Origin: Bifiguratus adelaidae
Lineage: Eukaryota > Mucoromycota > Endogonomycetes > Endogonales
DNA length: 64,000 nt
Assembly: GCA_002261195.1 (NCBI GenBank)
Contig: MVBO01000007.1
Span: 1 to 64,000 of the forward strand
Reading direction: 5' to 3'
The notes below the pieces were generated by a model. The model did not search any database. It had not been told where the DNA came from and saw only the letters and a list, made by a program, of their open reading frames with translations. A program made the translations under genes and the position numbers. Shown here piece by piece: positions 45,249-59,431 of the stretch; the stretch's first letter is position 1, and every line of letters begins with the position of its first letter.

Positions 45249-48200
45249 TTAAATGTCAAACCCAGGGGGCCTTCCGTTGCGTCGTTGTGATTCGGGGGAT
45301 ACTTCGCCATAGGGCTTCGAGGTAAAAGTGATGTTTTCAAAGGCGGCTTGCATGCCTAGAATATGGTTGAGTCAAAGGGACAGGGTCCGGGCGTTGATAC
45401 ATACGGTCGACTTCTTTGGTTGAACTACTGCTGCTAGCGACGGGTTGAGAACGCGGGGGTTGGTCCATGGCCCAGACGTTAGTGTTGCCAAAGGTGGCAC
45501 TTGTTGGGCTGGCCAAGACGCGTTCGCCGCCACTACTGTACATGCTCTTGGAGCGATAGCCGCTCGAAGTCGAGCTCGTCGGCGAGGGCCGCAGGGTGCG
45601 TAATTCAGATTGAAGCCACATTTCTGGCAACGACTTGGATGAGGTGGGTATGGGCATAGACGACATGTTCATGTCGGCCGCGCTGTACATGCTCGGGTAG
45701 TTTGTGTTGCTCATCGGTTGTTGCATTTGCATGTGTTGTGTATACATTTGTCGAGAAAAGCTAGGATCTGAATATCGCTCTGGTCGCATACTCATGGGTT
45801 CGGTATATCCCTATTGAGTGGGTCAGGAGATGCTTGGCCATTGCATGAACCACTTACCGAATGATGCCCATTAATGTTTTCGGGATCCATGAGGGACCGC
45901 ACAAACATACTGGTCGTACCCCAAGGATCCGTATCGACAGCGCTGCTGGATCCAGGGGCCATACTTAAACCGCCAGTGGTGCCTAAACCTTGGGAGGGCT
46001 GTCCACCGCTCACATCAAGGCCGAATGCGCCGGCAATGTCGAGGTTTGACTCATGTTGGTGAACGTCTACCCGCGGTTGCGCATTGTCGAATATGGCACG
46101 TATATTGCCTGAACCAGCGCTCATGTCCCGGGAGTTCTTCCAGGAAGTGTCCAATGTAGTCGAACGGCCCGTATCAAACAGACTATAGCTTGGGAAGCTA
46201 GGATAGCCGGTAAAACCGGCGGAAATTGGAGACTCTGGCGGGGCAACAGAAGCCAACAACTTGCTATTAAAGTGTGGGAAGGCGTCCGCGAATGAATCAC
46301 TCCGTGGCCTTCGCAAGTCACTTTTGGTTTCGGGGAAAAGCGGTACTTGCGCTTCCCGGAGATACTGTATGAGGACCTCTGTCGCGCTTTGGAGACAATC
46401 CATATTATTGCGGGTAAAGCGGAAGATAAAGGCTACTTCAGCCTCCTTCTCTTCCATTTGCGTAGAGGGACCGCTGGAGTTGCTGCTCGTGAGTGAGTTC
46501 GTCGGTGAATCTGGACAGTCAGAGAAGGTCATTGAGAGGCGTGATTTTTGTGGTTCCAGTCCTTCTTGTGTATTGGATGCATTGTTCGACACCGCTTTGT
46601 CTTCTGAAAGCAGATCAGCACCGAGCACGTTGGATCCCGGTATAGAGGGCGTCGATATCGGTAAGGTTGGGAGGATGAGATCGAAGTTGAACTCTCGTTT
46701 GACGCGCGTGACAACTTTGTCTTGAATGTCGGTGTCACCTAATAAGTTGCTAAGCGCCGTAGAGCTCGGCACCCGGTAGTGGTATTCCTCTGGAATGAGC
46801 TCCAGGAAGAGCTGCGTCCCTGTATTCAGTTGCGATTCCGGCCCAACAAGCGTCACAATCTCGCTTGCGGATTCTCTGTCAGGCCATCGAATCGTCGTAT
46901 TCGTTCGTTCCTCAATCTCATGAATAAAGTTGTTGTGTTGCCTAATGAGCTCTCTGTGCAACTGACGCGGAACTGAGATGGTCTGATTGATAAAGTCCTT
47001 GTCTCGCGGACTAACAAGCTCCATCACTGAATGCTTGAGATTATCCAAGTTCATCGCGTTCTTGGCAGGTGTTCGAGCAACAACATTATCTTCGTTGTCA
47101 TAGTAACCGCCAAGGGCAGCAAACTCCTCAGCATTCGAAAACTTGACGTAAACGCCATACTTCTTCATGATGCGTTGAATATTTTTGCCACCAACGCCAA
47201 TAATCCGCTTGTGATATGTCTCTGGCACGAAGAATGACATTTCTGCTGGCAATTCTTCTTGCAAAAGTGTCAAGCCATCGAGGGCTTTGAGGAAATTGCT
47301 GCTGGCGACTTCAATGATGAAGTTATAATCGTTGCAAGGTAAAAATTTGATCTTGACACCGGACGTCTTCATAATTTTGTTGATCTTGCCGTTCTTTTTG
47401 CCGCTGATGAACTCTCGTTGCTCGATTGACAACTCCACGTTGAAAACGGTTTCGCGATGATATATTTTCATGAAACTCATTTCGTGGATGCGCTGATATG
47501 CGTTTCGTACAGCTCGCTCCGTGCCTAAAACCTCAATACATCCTTCGATGGATTTGTACGTCACCTCGGCACCGGAAGCTTGTGAAAGTTGCGAAACGAG
47601 CATCATGAGATGTCCCAGCGATGGGGGATGACTAAATATGCTACCCTCCCGAGTGTTGACGTAGAAGCACGCTTCATACGCATGACATGTCTACGTAGGG
47701 AATAGGGTGAGCCTTGCTTGAACCTATGTCTCACTGCGCTTACTTACCAGCATGTTCAACGATCGCAAGGTGCGCTCAACATTGACGCGATTTTCAGCAA
47801 AAATGGTAATTGTGCTGCCAGATGATCCCAAGACGGGGAATAAAATGAAAGATCCGTTATCTTGCATAATTGGCTTGATTTCGTCTTGTTTCTGCATCAG
47901 CATCCAGTCAAGCTTTCGCGAATGCAACATCGCGTCCTTGTGATACATGGATTTGGCCTGTACAAACGGAATCGTGAAATTAGCAATTGCCCGCCGAGAT
48001 TCGCACTAAAACGTGCTTACCTTCTGGGCTGCTAACTTGTTCAGCATTTCCTTGGCTCTGGATATACCAAGTGCATCGCCTGTGATGTAGATTACAGAAT
48101 CAGATCTCTGGTCACCTGCATCGTTAGGTTGTTGCACGGGCTCATCCGCATAAGTAGGATTGTGTATGCCCATAAATGGCGATGGGAAGTAGATATTCGT

Positions 48201-49241
48201 GGCCGTCTCCTCCATGATCGACGTCACAAAGCATCTCTTACGACCAGATACGATATTGTGGAGCTTTTGCGGTATGACGGTGCTGTCAGACTTCAGGCCA
48301 GCCTAGATGGACAAAAACAACCCCAATTAGGTGAAGTTCAGTTGTGCGTACGTTTCAATCCCAAGTCTCGGTTCTGGACCATCACAACTCCGCGACCGTG
48401 TTACACGGTGTGATACGTGTGACAAGCCGACGAAATCATCCAGAATAGCCGATGATCGTCCGAGTACCCTTGAACAGGGTAAGACACGGGCCGGAGCCCT
48501 CCTTAGACTCATTATTGGGAACCAAAGGATTACTTCGTGACACGACTCTTCAAATTTGGCCGCCCCTAAAATCTGTCACGTACCAGTTCATCCAAAGTGA
48601 CAAGCACTCTGACGCGAGCAACTTCGGCATCATGTTGCGTTCCGCAGATGATAACTTCGGTATAACATTCGCTCTGGAAGCCTGCTGTTCGTCGGTGGTT
48701 TGTGTGTGTATGAAGCGTAATCGTGGTATTCGTCGTCTGTGATATATTGTTAATGTGCGGCCGAAGCAAATCTTGAAACTCGGCCACGCTTGCGATGTGT
48801 GAGGGTTTTGGGGCTTTGACGGGCAGCCTGGTCTATGTAGCAAAATATCGGTATGAGATCCCAGCCTGAAGCCCATCGTTGCGCACATACCTGGATGGGG
48901 TTATGCCGAAATATATCCCCACGGGCAGCCGCAACGGCGCCCGTCAGACCACTTAATGTTACATTAAATCCTTGCTCGCCGTCTCCGCCAACACGCCGCT
49001 TTTGGGGAATGGTCGATGTGGCTGTTTTCATTTTCTTGGCGGAGGCATCCACGGCCGATACAGCTGCATGGCAACCGTGCCGGACAGCAGCAGCCTCGCA
49101 AACCCTATGTAAAGCTGTCAAGTTTGCTTCGTCGGCAGATGCTAACGCTGCCGTGGCCGAACTGCCTTGGGTATGTGTGGGATGCAATGACCCCTGGTAT
49201 TTGTAGTTGGGAAAGCAGAAAGAGTAGGCAATTTGATCCAT
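45249..49241 (-). CDS. multi-KH-domain RNA-binding protein
   Basis: Seven exons (49241-48891, 48778-48584, 48302-48021, 47957-47748, 47690-45858, 45810-45405, 45355-45249) encode about 1127 residues. Several KH-like repeats fill the first two thirds; the clearest has the GxxG loop in RIIGVGGKNIQRIMKKYGVYVKF, others read GKKNGKINKIMKTSGVKIKF and SSGSTITIFAENR. The last third is Ser/Gln/Met-rich and probably disordered. This resembles the fungal multi-KH proteins akin to Bicaudal-C and yeast Yll032c, which bind mRNA. Role here is inferred from the domains. The first exon junction is uncertain: the donor at 48890 is clear, but the only phase-compatible acceptor (CCGAG before FQDLLRPHI) gives a 112-base intron. 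Confidence 0.82.
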
Positions 49242-50335
49242 GTTAGTGATTCCGCTTGGGGTTATGCGACGGGTGGAAAGTAAGTGGATTCGACCGACAC
49301 TCGCGTTACTTTTGTGTAAGCACGAACTGTAAGGTGCTCACGCTAAGTCGAATAGCGGAAGGTGGTCGATGGCAAAGACGTATAACGTTATTAGATTGGG
49401 GTACACGAGTCGATACTGAGCTCCTCTCGCGACTTGTTCCGAGTTCAACTGCTGAGACCAAGACGTAGAGGAAGAGTAAACTAAGCCGGCGTGACCATGA
49501 GTCTGGAGCTGTGAAAAGCAATAGTAGGTGCGCTAGTATAGTCGAGCGCTTTGCTATCTATTTCGGATGGTCGGAGGGCGATAGTACCGATATGTCTCTA
49601 CAGCTAGTGTTCCGCTCAAAGATTGATGCCGTTGCTCTCGAATATGTCGCTGTAGGGAAAGGAGAGGAGACGCTCAAGTAAAATGATTGAGCCTAAAAAA
49701 AAGTAACGAAACGAACGTAGAAGTAAACGAAGCCTAACGAGCGAGGGTACGAGAGAGGAAAGAACCGTGAGGGAGAAGGCGCCTCCAAAACAGAAGAAAT
49801 TGACAAGTCCGAAAATTGCGGATCTTGTTTTTTTTTCTGGCATGGATCCTTGTCTCAGATGGAATTGTACTTTGGTCTGACGATGATCTATCCATAATCG
49901 TGCTTATGCCATGATGGATACATTGATCATTGTGTACAGACTGATTTCATCAGTGTTTCCAGCGGATATCTCAATATTCTAACCATTCATGTTAGCGCTA
50001 GGCTTCCATTTTCCGGCGTGACCCCGTGACCAACCAGAATTCAGGCAAATGAAAAAATTTTCGGTCGACTTTTTCATGCAAACATCAGCGAAGTTTCATG
50101 GCTTATAACCATGCATACAACCCACATAGCGCATCGCGCTGATTCCTCATTGGGTTGAGAATGTCGGTCGCCAATAACGAAGATGCAAAATTCAACCATT
50201 GCCAAGCTCGTGTACCGATCTGCGCAGAGGATAGTGACATTAGCATTCCCAAAGAGGTAATTTGCGACATCACAATGTGGCGCAGCAAGATAAAACCCTA
50301 ATATAAAGACCACGCTACGGGAAAATTTTGTTTGA
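49242..50335. other. intergenic region before tRNA-Leu
   Basis: About 1.1 kb with the KH gene promoter on the left. Short open frames occur but none looks coding. An A8 run lies near 49697 and a T10 run near 49830. ACCCTAAT-like sequence occurs just before the tRNA. I saw no repeat or mobile element. Confidence 0.4.
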
Positions 50336-50417
50336 GGCAAGATGGCCGAGTGGTCCAAGGCGACAGGTTTAGGCCCTGTTCTCGAGAGAGGCGCAGGTTC
50401 GAACCCTGCTCTTGTCA
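50336..50417 (+). tRNA. tRNA-Leu (anticodon UAG)
   Basis: An 82-base cloverleaf without intron. The acceptor stem GGCAAGA pairs with TCTTGTC (one G-T pair). The D arm is GCCGAGTGGTCCAAGGC with an intact A box. The anticodon stem ACAGG/CCTGT encloses TTTAGGC, placing TAG at the anticodon. A long class II variable arm follows, then the T arm GCAGGTTCGAACCCTGC (B box) and discriminator A. The CCA is not encoded. It decodes CUA (and by wobble other CUN) leucine codons. Confidence 0.96.
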
Positions 50418-50427
50418 ACAAACTTTC

Positions 50428-50433
50428 TTTTTT
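50428..50433 (+). terminator. RNA polymerase III terminator of tRNA-Leu
   Basis: A run of six T begins eleven bases after the tRNA end, preceded by TTTC, as expected for polymerase III. Confidence 0.75.
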
Positions 50434-50553
50434 GTTCCGCACCAATACTGATAGTGTTCCTCAGTGCAAGACGTGAAAGACATCAGAGAGGATCGGAGAT
50501 TCAGGAGTATGCATTTTCTTTTTACACATAGTGTACATCATGGACTAATAAGT

Positions 50554-52798
<2,245 letters not shown>

Positions 52799-52999
52799 AG
52801 AACATGCGACAACTTACCATTTCAGACGCTGGCCGTTTCTCGATCTCCATTGCCAGTGCCACTAGAAGGGAAACTCGTTCGCTCTGTCAACTCCTGGACA
52901 ATTGTGGAAGGGAACTTCCGTCACGTGACTGTCTGCTACGTCACGGATTACTTGTACGCGTCTTTAGTCGCACTTGCTTTCGTTCGAATCACCGCGAGA
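52799..52999. promoter_or_regulatory. divergent DDX41 / CSE1 promoter with TCACGTGA
   Basis: The palindrome TCACGTGA at 52921-52928 lies 79 bases before the CSE1 start and 123 bases before the DDX41 start. A CRE-like half site TACGTCACG follows at about 52937-52945. Both initiating factors and direction are inferred. Confidence 0.45.
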
Positions 53000-55900
53000 A
53001 TGGCGGCAGGTCAAGGAGTTATGGAGATAAACGACCAGAACCGCGCAGCTCTGGCTGACTATCTATGGCAGACCTTGAATCCTATCACACAAAAGCAAGG
53101 TAAGGTTTATTCGGACTGGCACCACGGTTTTGTGGACTCCAGGAACTTCACACTAGAGAATTCCGAACTTAAGTCTCCATAGCCGAACAGTATCTGCTAT
53201 CTGTTGAAGGACAGCGTAATTTTCCGATTCTTGTGCTACAACTTGTAGCCAGCGAGCAAACCGATCCAACTCTCAGGTTTGCAGCCTCCGTGTTGTTCAA
53301 GAATTACATTAAACGCAACTGGGACGAGGAAGAAGACTCCTCCTCCTCTAAAATCTCTATTGAGGACAGGTTGACCATCAAGGATCAGCTTGTCAACCTT
53401 ATGACCACCGTTCCTGAGCGCATCCAAATTCAGCTCAGCGAGGCTCTTACGGTCATTGCGAACTACGATTTCCCGCAAAGATGGGAATCACTCTTACCTC
53501 AAATGGTGCAAAAGCTCAATCCTGATGATTTTACTGTGAACAATGGAATTTTGCAGACCGCGCACTCGATTTTCAAACGATGGAGACCTCAGTTCCGTTC
53601 TGACGAGCTTTTTTATGAAATCAAGCTGGCGTTGGGTCAATTTGCGGAGCCGTACTTGCAATTATTTCGTAGGACAGATGAACTTATCGACCAGCAGCAG
53701 AACAATGGCCCAGCTTTGAAGACGCTTGCTCAGACTTTACAACTCCTCATCAAGATCTTCTATGATTTCAATGCCCAAGATCTGCCCGAATTCTTCGAAG
53801 ACAACATGACAACGTTTATGGACTTCCTTTTCAAATATATTCAATATAGCAATCCACTCCTTGTATCGGACGATGACAAAGAAGCTGGCCCACTTGAACG
53901 TATCAAGGCGGGAATTTGCGAGATAGTTGAGCTTTATGCTCAGAACTATGATGAAGATTTCCCTATGCTTCCACGCTTCGTCGAAAGCATATGGCAACTC
54001 GTTACAACAACCAGCCAACAACCCAAGTATGATGTCTTAGTCAGCAAAGCGATGGCATTCCTGACATCTGCGGCCAAGCAACCAAAACATCGGGATATGT
54101 TCGGATCGGATGCAGTACTGCAACAGTTGTGCGAGAAAATTGCGGTTGCAAATATGGTCATGCGTGAAAGTGACGAGGAACTTTTTGAAGATGATCCTAT
54201 GGAGTATATCAGGCGCGACTTGGAAGGATCCGACAGCGAAACGCGTAGAAGAGCTGCAGCGGACTTTCTGCGGGGCTTGTTGGAACAGTTTGAGCCTCAA
54301 ATCACGTCCATCATCCAAGGATACATTGACAAATACATGAGGAAGTACACAGCATCTCCGGAGCAGAATTGGAAGGACAAAGATACGGCTATCTTCCTGA
54401 TGACTGCTATTGCCACTCGCAGTGTCACGACTCAGTTTGGCACAGCTCAAACGAACCAATTCGTCGACGTTGTTCAATTTTTCTCCGACCATATCATCGG
54501 AATTCTGCAGTCTGATATCAACAGCGGCCATCCCATCCTTAGAGTTGATGCTCTCAAATACCTTTATACCTTCCGTACGCAGCTAACAAAGGAGCAGCTA
54601 CTCACAGTCTTCCCACTTCTCGTCAACCACTTGCAATCCTCGAATTATGTCGTTTATACCTACGCTGCAATCACAATCGAGAGAGTCCTCTACATCACAC
54701 ATCAACGAATACCCGTTTTCACCAAAGATGATATTCGGCCTTATGCACAGCAGCTTTTACAAAGTTTGTTTGCAAAGATCGAACGAGATACCTCACCTGA
54801 AAAGCTTGCCGAGAACGATTATCTCATGCGAGCAGTGATGCGAGTAATCATCATCAGTCGCGAGGACATTGCGCCTTATGCGAATGCCATCATTACGGAG
54901 CTTAGCAACATCACGGCAGTGATTAGCAAGAACCCCAGCAATCCCCGATTCAACCACTACGTCTTTGATTCCATCGGCGCTCTAATCAGGTAAGTCAAGG
55001 AAGTTACTGACAATTACATGCTCACACTGTCTAGATTCATTTGTCCAAACAATCAGAGCGCCTTGGCAGAGTTCGAGGCGGCACTCTTTCCACAATTCCA
55101 AACTATTCTCGCGCAGGATGTTCAGGGTTAGTGTCATGTGTATGTGCCGCGTTATGGCACACAAGTACTCACACTAATGATATAGAATTCACGCCCTATG
55201 TCTTCCAATTGATGGCTCAGTTACTGGAGATGCATACCGAGTCAGGCTTGCCAACCGCATACCAACAACTTGTTCCCCCTCTTTTGCAACCCAGTCTTTG
55301 GGAACAGCATGGTAAGAGCATAAATTTTGGGGGATACTAAGGGCGTGCGTGCTGATGATTTTCTGCAAAGGCAATATCCCTGCTCTGGCTCGACTTGTTC
55401 AAGCCCTTCTGACGCAAGGTGCATCCACCATCGTTGCAAACCGTCAACTGGAGGCTATTCTGGGTATATTTCAAAAGCTCATATCTTCCAGATCCTACGA
55501 TTACTATGGATTCGATCTCTTGACTGCGCTCATTGAGAAAGTGCCAATGTAAGTGATTGACGTGTGAGAGCCTTGGTTACTAATTCACTTCTCACCACTA
55601 CAGGTCGGCTCTACAATCATACCTCCCATCTGTGCACAATTTGGTATTGATGAAATTGATGAAAAAGGTGGAACCAGGGGGTCAATCCATTTTCGACAAA
55701 TTTACCAAGGGCTTCATCTACTACGTCACATTTTTCGCATCCTTGAATAACCCAGGATGCGGCCCCGAAGCTGTGGTGGCAGCCTTTGATGTAATTCAAC
55801 CCAAGTGAGTAGCAGTCAAGCTGTAGGCGCTGCCTATTAATCCCACTTTAGTCTCTTCTTGGAACTTTTGAAGATCTTTATCTTGCCAAATGTGCCCAAA

Positions 55901-56449
55901 ATTTCCACAGAGACAGATCGGAAGGTCGCCGAAGTTGGGCTAATCCGGCTATTGACAGAGTGCCCGGTGATGCTCAATCCACCAAACGTGACCTTTTGGT
56001 GCGTTAGACGTGCTTGTCTGGGTATGGCTTACTGATCCTCCTCTGCAGGCCACAAATCCTCAAAGCCATTGTGAAGTTGTTTGAATCTGCTCCCCAAGAT
56101 GAGCAAAACGCCATTGGTGACGATCTGTACACCCTAGATTTGGAGGAATCTGGATACCAGGCTGGCTTTTCGCGCTTGGCTACAGTAGCTCCGAGGCACA
56201 GCAATAGTGCGGTTAATGTGCAAAATCCCAAAGCATTGTTAGCCCAAGGCCTGGTGAATCTAAGCCAATCCCGACCTTCCTTTGTGAGTGATGAAATTTT
56301 TCGGTCCTCAGGATCATCGCGCTAACCAAAACTGAAATTCCCGAATTCAGATTCCCAGTCAGAGCGCGACCCTGGACGACAATGAAACAGCAGCTGTCAA
56401 TAGCTACCTGACCGCTAACCAACACCCTCCCTTAAACCAACTGGCCTAA
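53000..56449 (+). CDS. CSE1: exportin-2 / CSE1 (importin-alpha re-exporter)
   Basis: Nine exons (53000-53099, 53183-54989, 55035-55126, 55186-55311, 55371-55548, 55604-55804, 55852-55998, 56049-56283, 56351-56449) encode about 994 residues of HEAT repeats, close to the ~960-970 of CSE1/CAS. Family signatures include ASVLFKNYIKRNW near the N-terminus, FQDLPEFFEDNM-like AQDLPEFFEDNM, EYIRRDLEGSDSETRRRAA-like YIRRDLEGSDSETRRRAA and HPILRVDALKYLYTFR. CSE1 exports importin-alpha from the nucleus with Ran-GTP and is essential in yeast. The start at 53000 may be replaced by the in-frame ATG at 53021. Introns cluster at the 3' end while a 1.8 kb exon carries the N-terminal half. Confidence 0.96.
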
Positions 56450-57350
56450 AATTTTGCATATACTCTAGAACAAAATGGATGCATTTCCCCGTCCTTTACC
56501 ATCGATCACCTTTCCATTGTCCATCTCGTTGGGAAGTTCAGCGGCCACTCGGACCGCTGTGTAACCTAAATCTGTAACGCAACCCAATTTAGCATCCTAC
56601 CTACCGGTAAACGACAGCATGTAGGGTACACCTGCCATTGACAACCATTTGCCACATGTCTTCCTTGCATTGTGACCCATGACCAGTCAATGCTTCCGTT
56701 GTCCTAGCCACACATGGGCAAAGATCACTTATGTATAGCCGATCCTGAGATTCCTCGTGCCCGGACCATTTCCCACTCTCTGGGCAAACCAAGACCAAGA
56801 CCCCAAAATTTTCAAGGTGCGAGCCCTAACCCTTGCTTTGACGGTGGTCCATGACAGCGCAAAGCCTCGCTCTACCGACAGCTCCTCTTCATCTCTCTTT
56901 CCACTATCTCTAGCTGTATACTGTCGGCATTGACTCTTGACCTTCATCCCATACCATCTATTGCGCATCGTGTTATCAAAATTGCCTTTTAATATTTTTA
57001 TCTGTCCGATAGCCTGGTTCCACCTCGTCCCACATCTTTGGCTTTCAACCCCCTTTCAGGTCTCGCCGTACCGTCAAAAGCGTGTTTATTCCCAGTCTCT
57101 GGACGGGTTCCTTTCCTTACCAAACTCGGTGCCGGTGTATATTGCACACGACACATACCGTCGGTTGAACATTCCTCTAGGGCTGTTGATCTTGCTCATT
57201 GACTCGTGTTGCTAGAGTTTCGCCATCGGCAGATTTAAGTTCGGCTCTATTTCCAGGGACACACCGGCCACCGCGTAGGGTCGGCCTGTTGTCCCGCAGT
57301 TGTAATACACCTTCGACACGTATCGTTTACACCTCGAGACCATAGTTACC
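56450..57350. other. intergenic region upstream of the velvet gene
   Basis: About 0.9 kb with the CSE1 3' flank and the promoter of the velvet gene. A telobox-type word CCCTAACCCT lies at 56824-56833. Pyrimidine-rich sequence with TTTAATATTTTTAT occurs near 56985-57000. No gene is recognised. Confidence 0.4.
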
Positions 57351-59431
57351 ATGGAGGACAATGTTTCATATCACTTCACGTCCGTGAAACAGCGGATGGA
57401 AAACCGTCAAGAAATGTAAGGCTAAGCCTATCTGCATGGCGAGCCGCGCTGTGGCTCAAGGCTTCTTTTGATGACTAATGCGTGCACTCTGTAGCATTTA
57501 TCAACTCATCCTGCGACAGCAACCAAAACAGTCGCGTATGTGTGGCGTCGGCGAAAAGGGTACGTGCGATAGCAGATGACACGCTAAAACAAAACATATG
57601 CTAACTGCTGAACATCATTTCTAGCCGACCGCCGACCGATCGATCCTCCTTGCGTTGTTCAAGTCAAAGTATTTGACCCTACATTTGTAGGTCCAAATGA
57701 AAAGTAAGCTTGAAGTGAGGTCGAATGATGCGCGATGCTGATGTCCTATTCGTAGCGCCTACCTTCAAAACCCCTACTACTTCATGTATGCTTCACTTGT
57801 TGCGGCCGAATCAGATGAAGAGCTATACCTACTTCGGGACGGTAAAACGCGAACGATCACTGGCTCTGTTGTGTCGTCATTGTACCATCTCAAAGATGTC
57901 AACAATTCCGATGCCGGCTTCTTTGTCTTTCCTGACCTAAGCGTCAGAATGGAAGGAAATTATCGACTAAAACTCAGTCTTTATGAGATTGTCCGGTGTG
58001 TAGCTCGGTCAACTTTCACAATTGAACCGTGCTAACGCGCGTTTCACTTACAGAAAGGACGTATTTCACTGCAAATCCGTCTATTCGGATGTCTTCACCG
58101 TGTATTCAGCGAAGAAATTTCCCGGAATGATGGAGTCGACATTTCTTTCACGTTCATTTGCGGATCAAGGTCTAAAGATCCGCATCCGCAAAGAGATCAG
58201 GATACGCAGGCGAAGTGCGAAGCGTAAAGACACCGAATCTGGATCAGATCAGAAGGGTAAGAAAGTGCGTGGAGACGAAGATCAAGATGACGAAGAAGAG
58301 TTTTCACCGTCATCGGATGCACGATCATCTTACGCCCTGGACAATAGAGCATCCTTTTCCTCATCCAACTATGGACCCGACTTCACAAACCCGGCCAACC
58401 AAAGACGTTCTATGGACGATAACCTTCAATATGGATACATTGGCCAACCTGGATTTTCGACACCGGAAGCGGGCGGCCAATTGCCGCCTCAGCAACGTGC
58501 ACCGAATTACGGTAATGCGTTGATGTATTCAAGCAATGACAATGAACGGCGTGGCTGGATAGACAACACGGCCACGGACACCAATCGATTCTATCCTGCA
58601 GCTTCGACCCCATACAACAATCCGACTGATCGCCGCTACACAATGCCTGGCCAAGAGTTTGGCCAATATGGCCCTCAAGCTCCCTTAGATCCAAAGTCAT
58701 TCTCCTCCCGACCCTCAATGGAAGCAGCCGACATGAAATTGCCATCTCTCACTCAGCAAACAAGTGGTCCTGGCCAGTCTTGGGGCCAGTTTCCAGGTGC
58801 AGGACTTGAAGCTGATCACAGTACCCAATGGTACCGTGCTGGCAATCCCCCTGGACCTGTTTATAATCAACAATCCTATTACATGCAAAATTCTCAAGAC
58901 GCTTCGTGTAAGTGTAGTCGCGAGCATGATTGATCTTCGATTGACGCGGTAATAGCCCAACAACGACCAAACACAGAGTTTTACAATTACCAACAACCGG
59001 GGCGTCAACAGGTTGACCCATTCTACCCGGCGATGCCTCAGTATCCAGGAGGAGCAGCAGGAACTGGTAACGGCGTGATGTATTCCGGCTATCAACAACT
59101 TCCTGTGCGCTCTGGTTACCCCGCCACCGGAACTACAGACTATGGTTCCGGATCCGTTTCGGGAACGCAAGGTGCACCATATGGCGCTCCGGCCACTACG
59201 CCTTCTCAATATCGACCGACTAACTTGCATTACGCCGCAGGATTAGACGCTGATCCATTTCGGCCGCAACCTCAGCGTCTAAACAACATTCAAAGTATCC
59301 TAGGTGATGACCGACAACAGCAAGGCCAACTTTCGGGTGCATCTGGCTGGTTAGATCCAAATGCAGGCAATGTCAAAGACCAAGTTCAGTGGCGTGAAGG
59401 ATATTATCCAGATGAACAAAATCGCCGCTAA
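57351..59431 (+). CDS. velvet-domain regulator
   Basis: Six exons (57351-57415, 57495-57559, 57625-57703, 57756-57995, 58054-58907, 58956-59431) encode about 592 residues. The velvet domain spans ~20-200: [66 protein letters not shown]-preceding [14 protein letters not shown] and [15 protein letters not shown] basic stretch [10 protein letters not shown] may be a nuclear signal. The remaining ~350 residues are rich in Gln, Tyr, Pro and Gly and likely disordered. Velvet proteins form dimers with an NF-kB-like fold and control development, spores and secondary metabolism. Which subtype (VelB, VosA or VelC-like) is not decided; the uninterrupted domain argues against VelB. Confidence 0.93.

Noticed and set aside
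50074-50445. Minus-strand open frame of 123 codons over the tRNA-Leu gene, with TRAGFEPAPLSRTGPKPVAL
   Set aside because: It is the antisense translation of a class II tRNA gene, a known source of spurious proteins. The cloverleaf explains the sequence.
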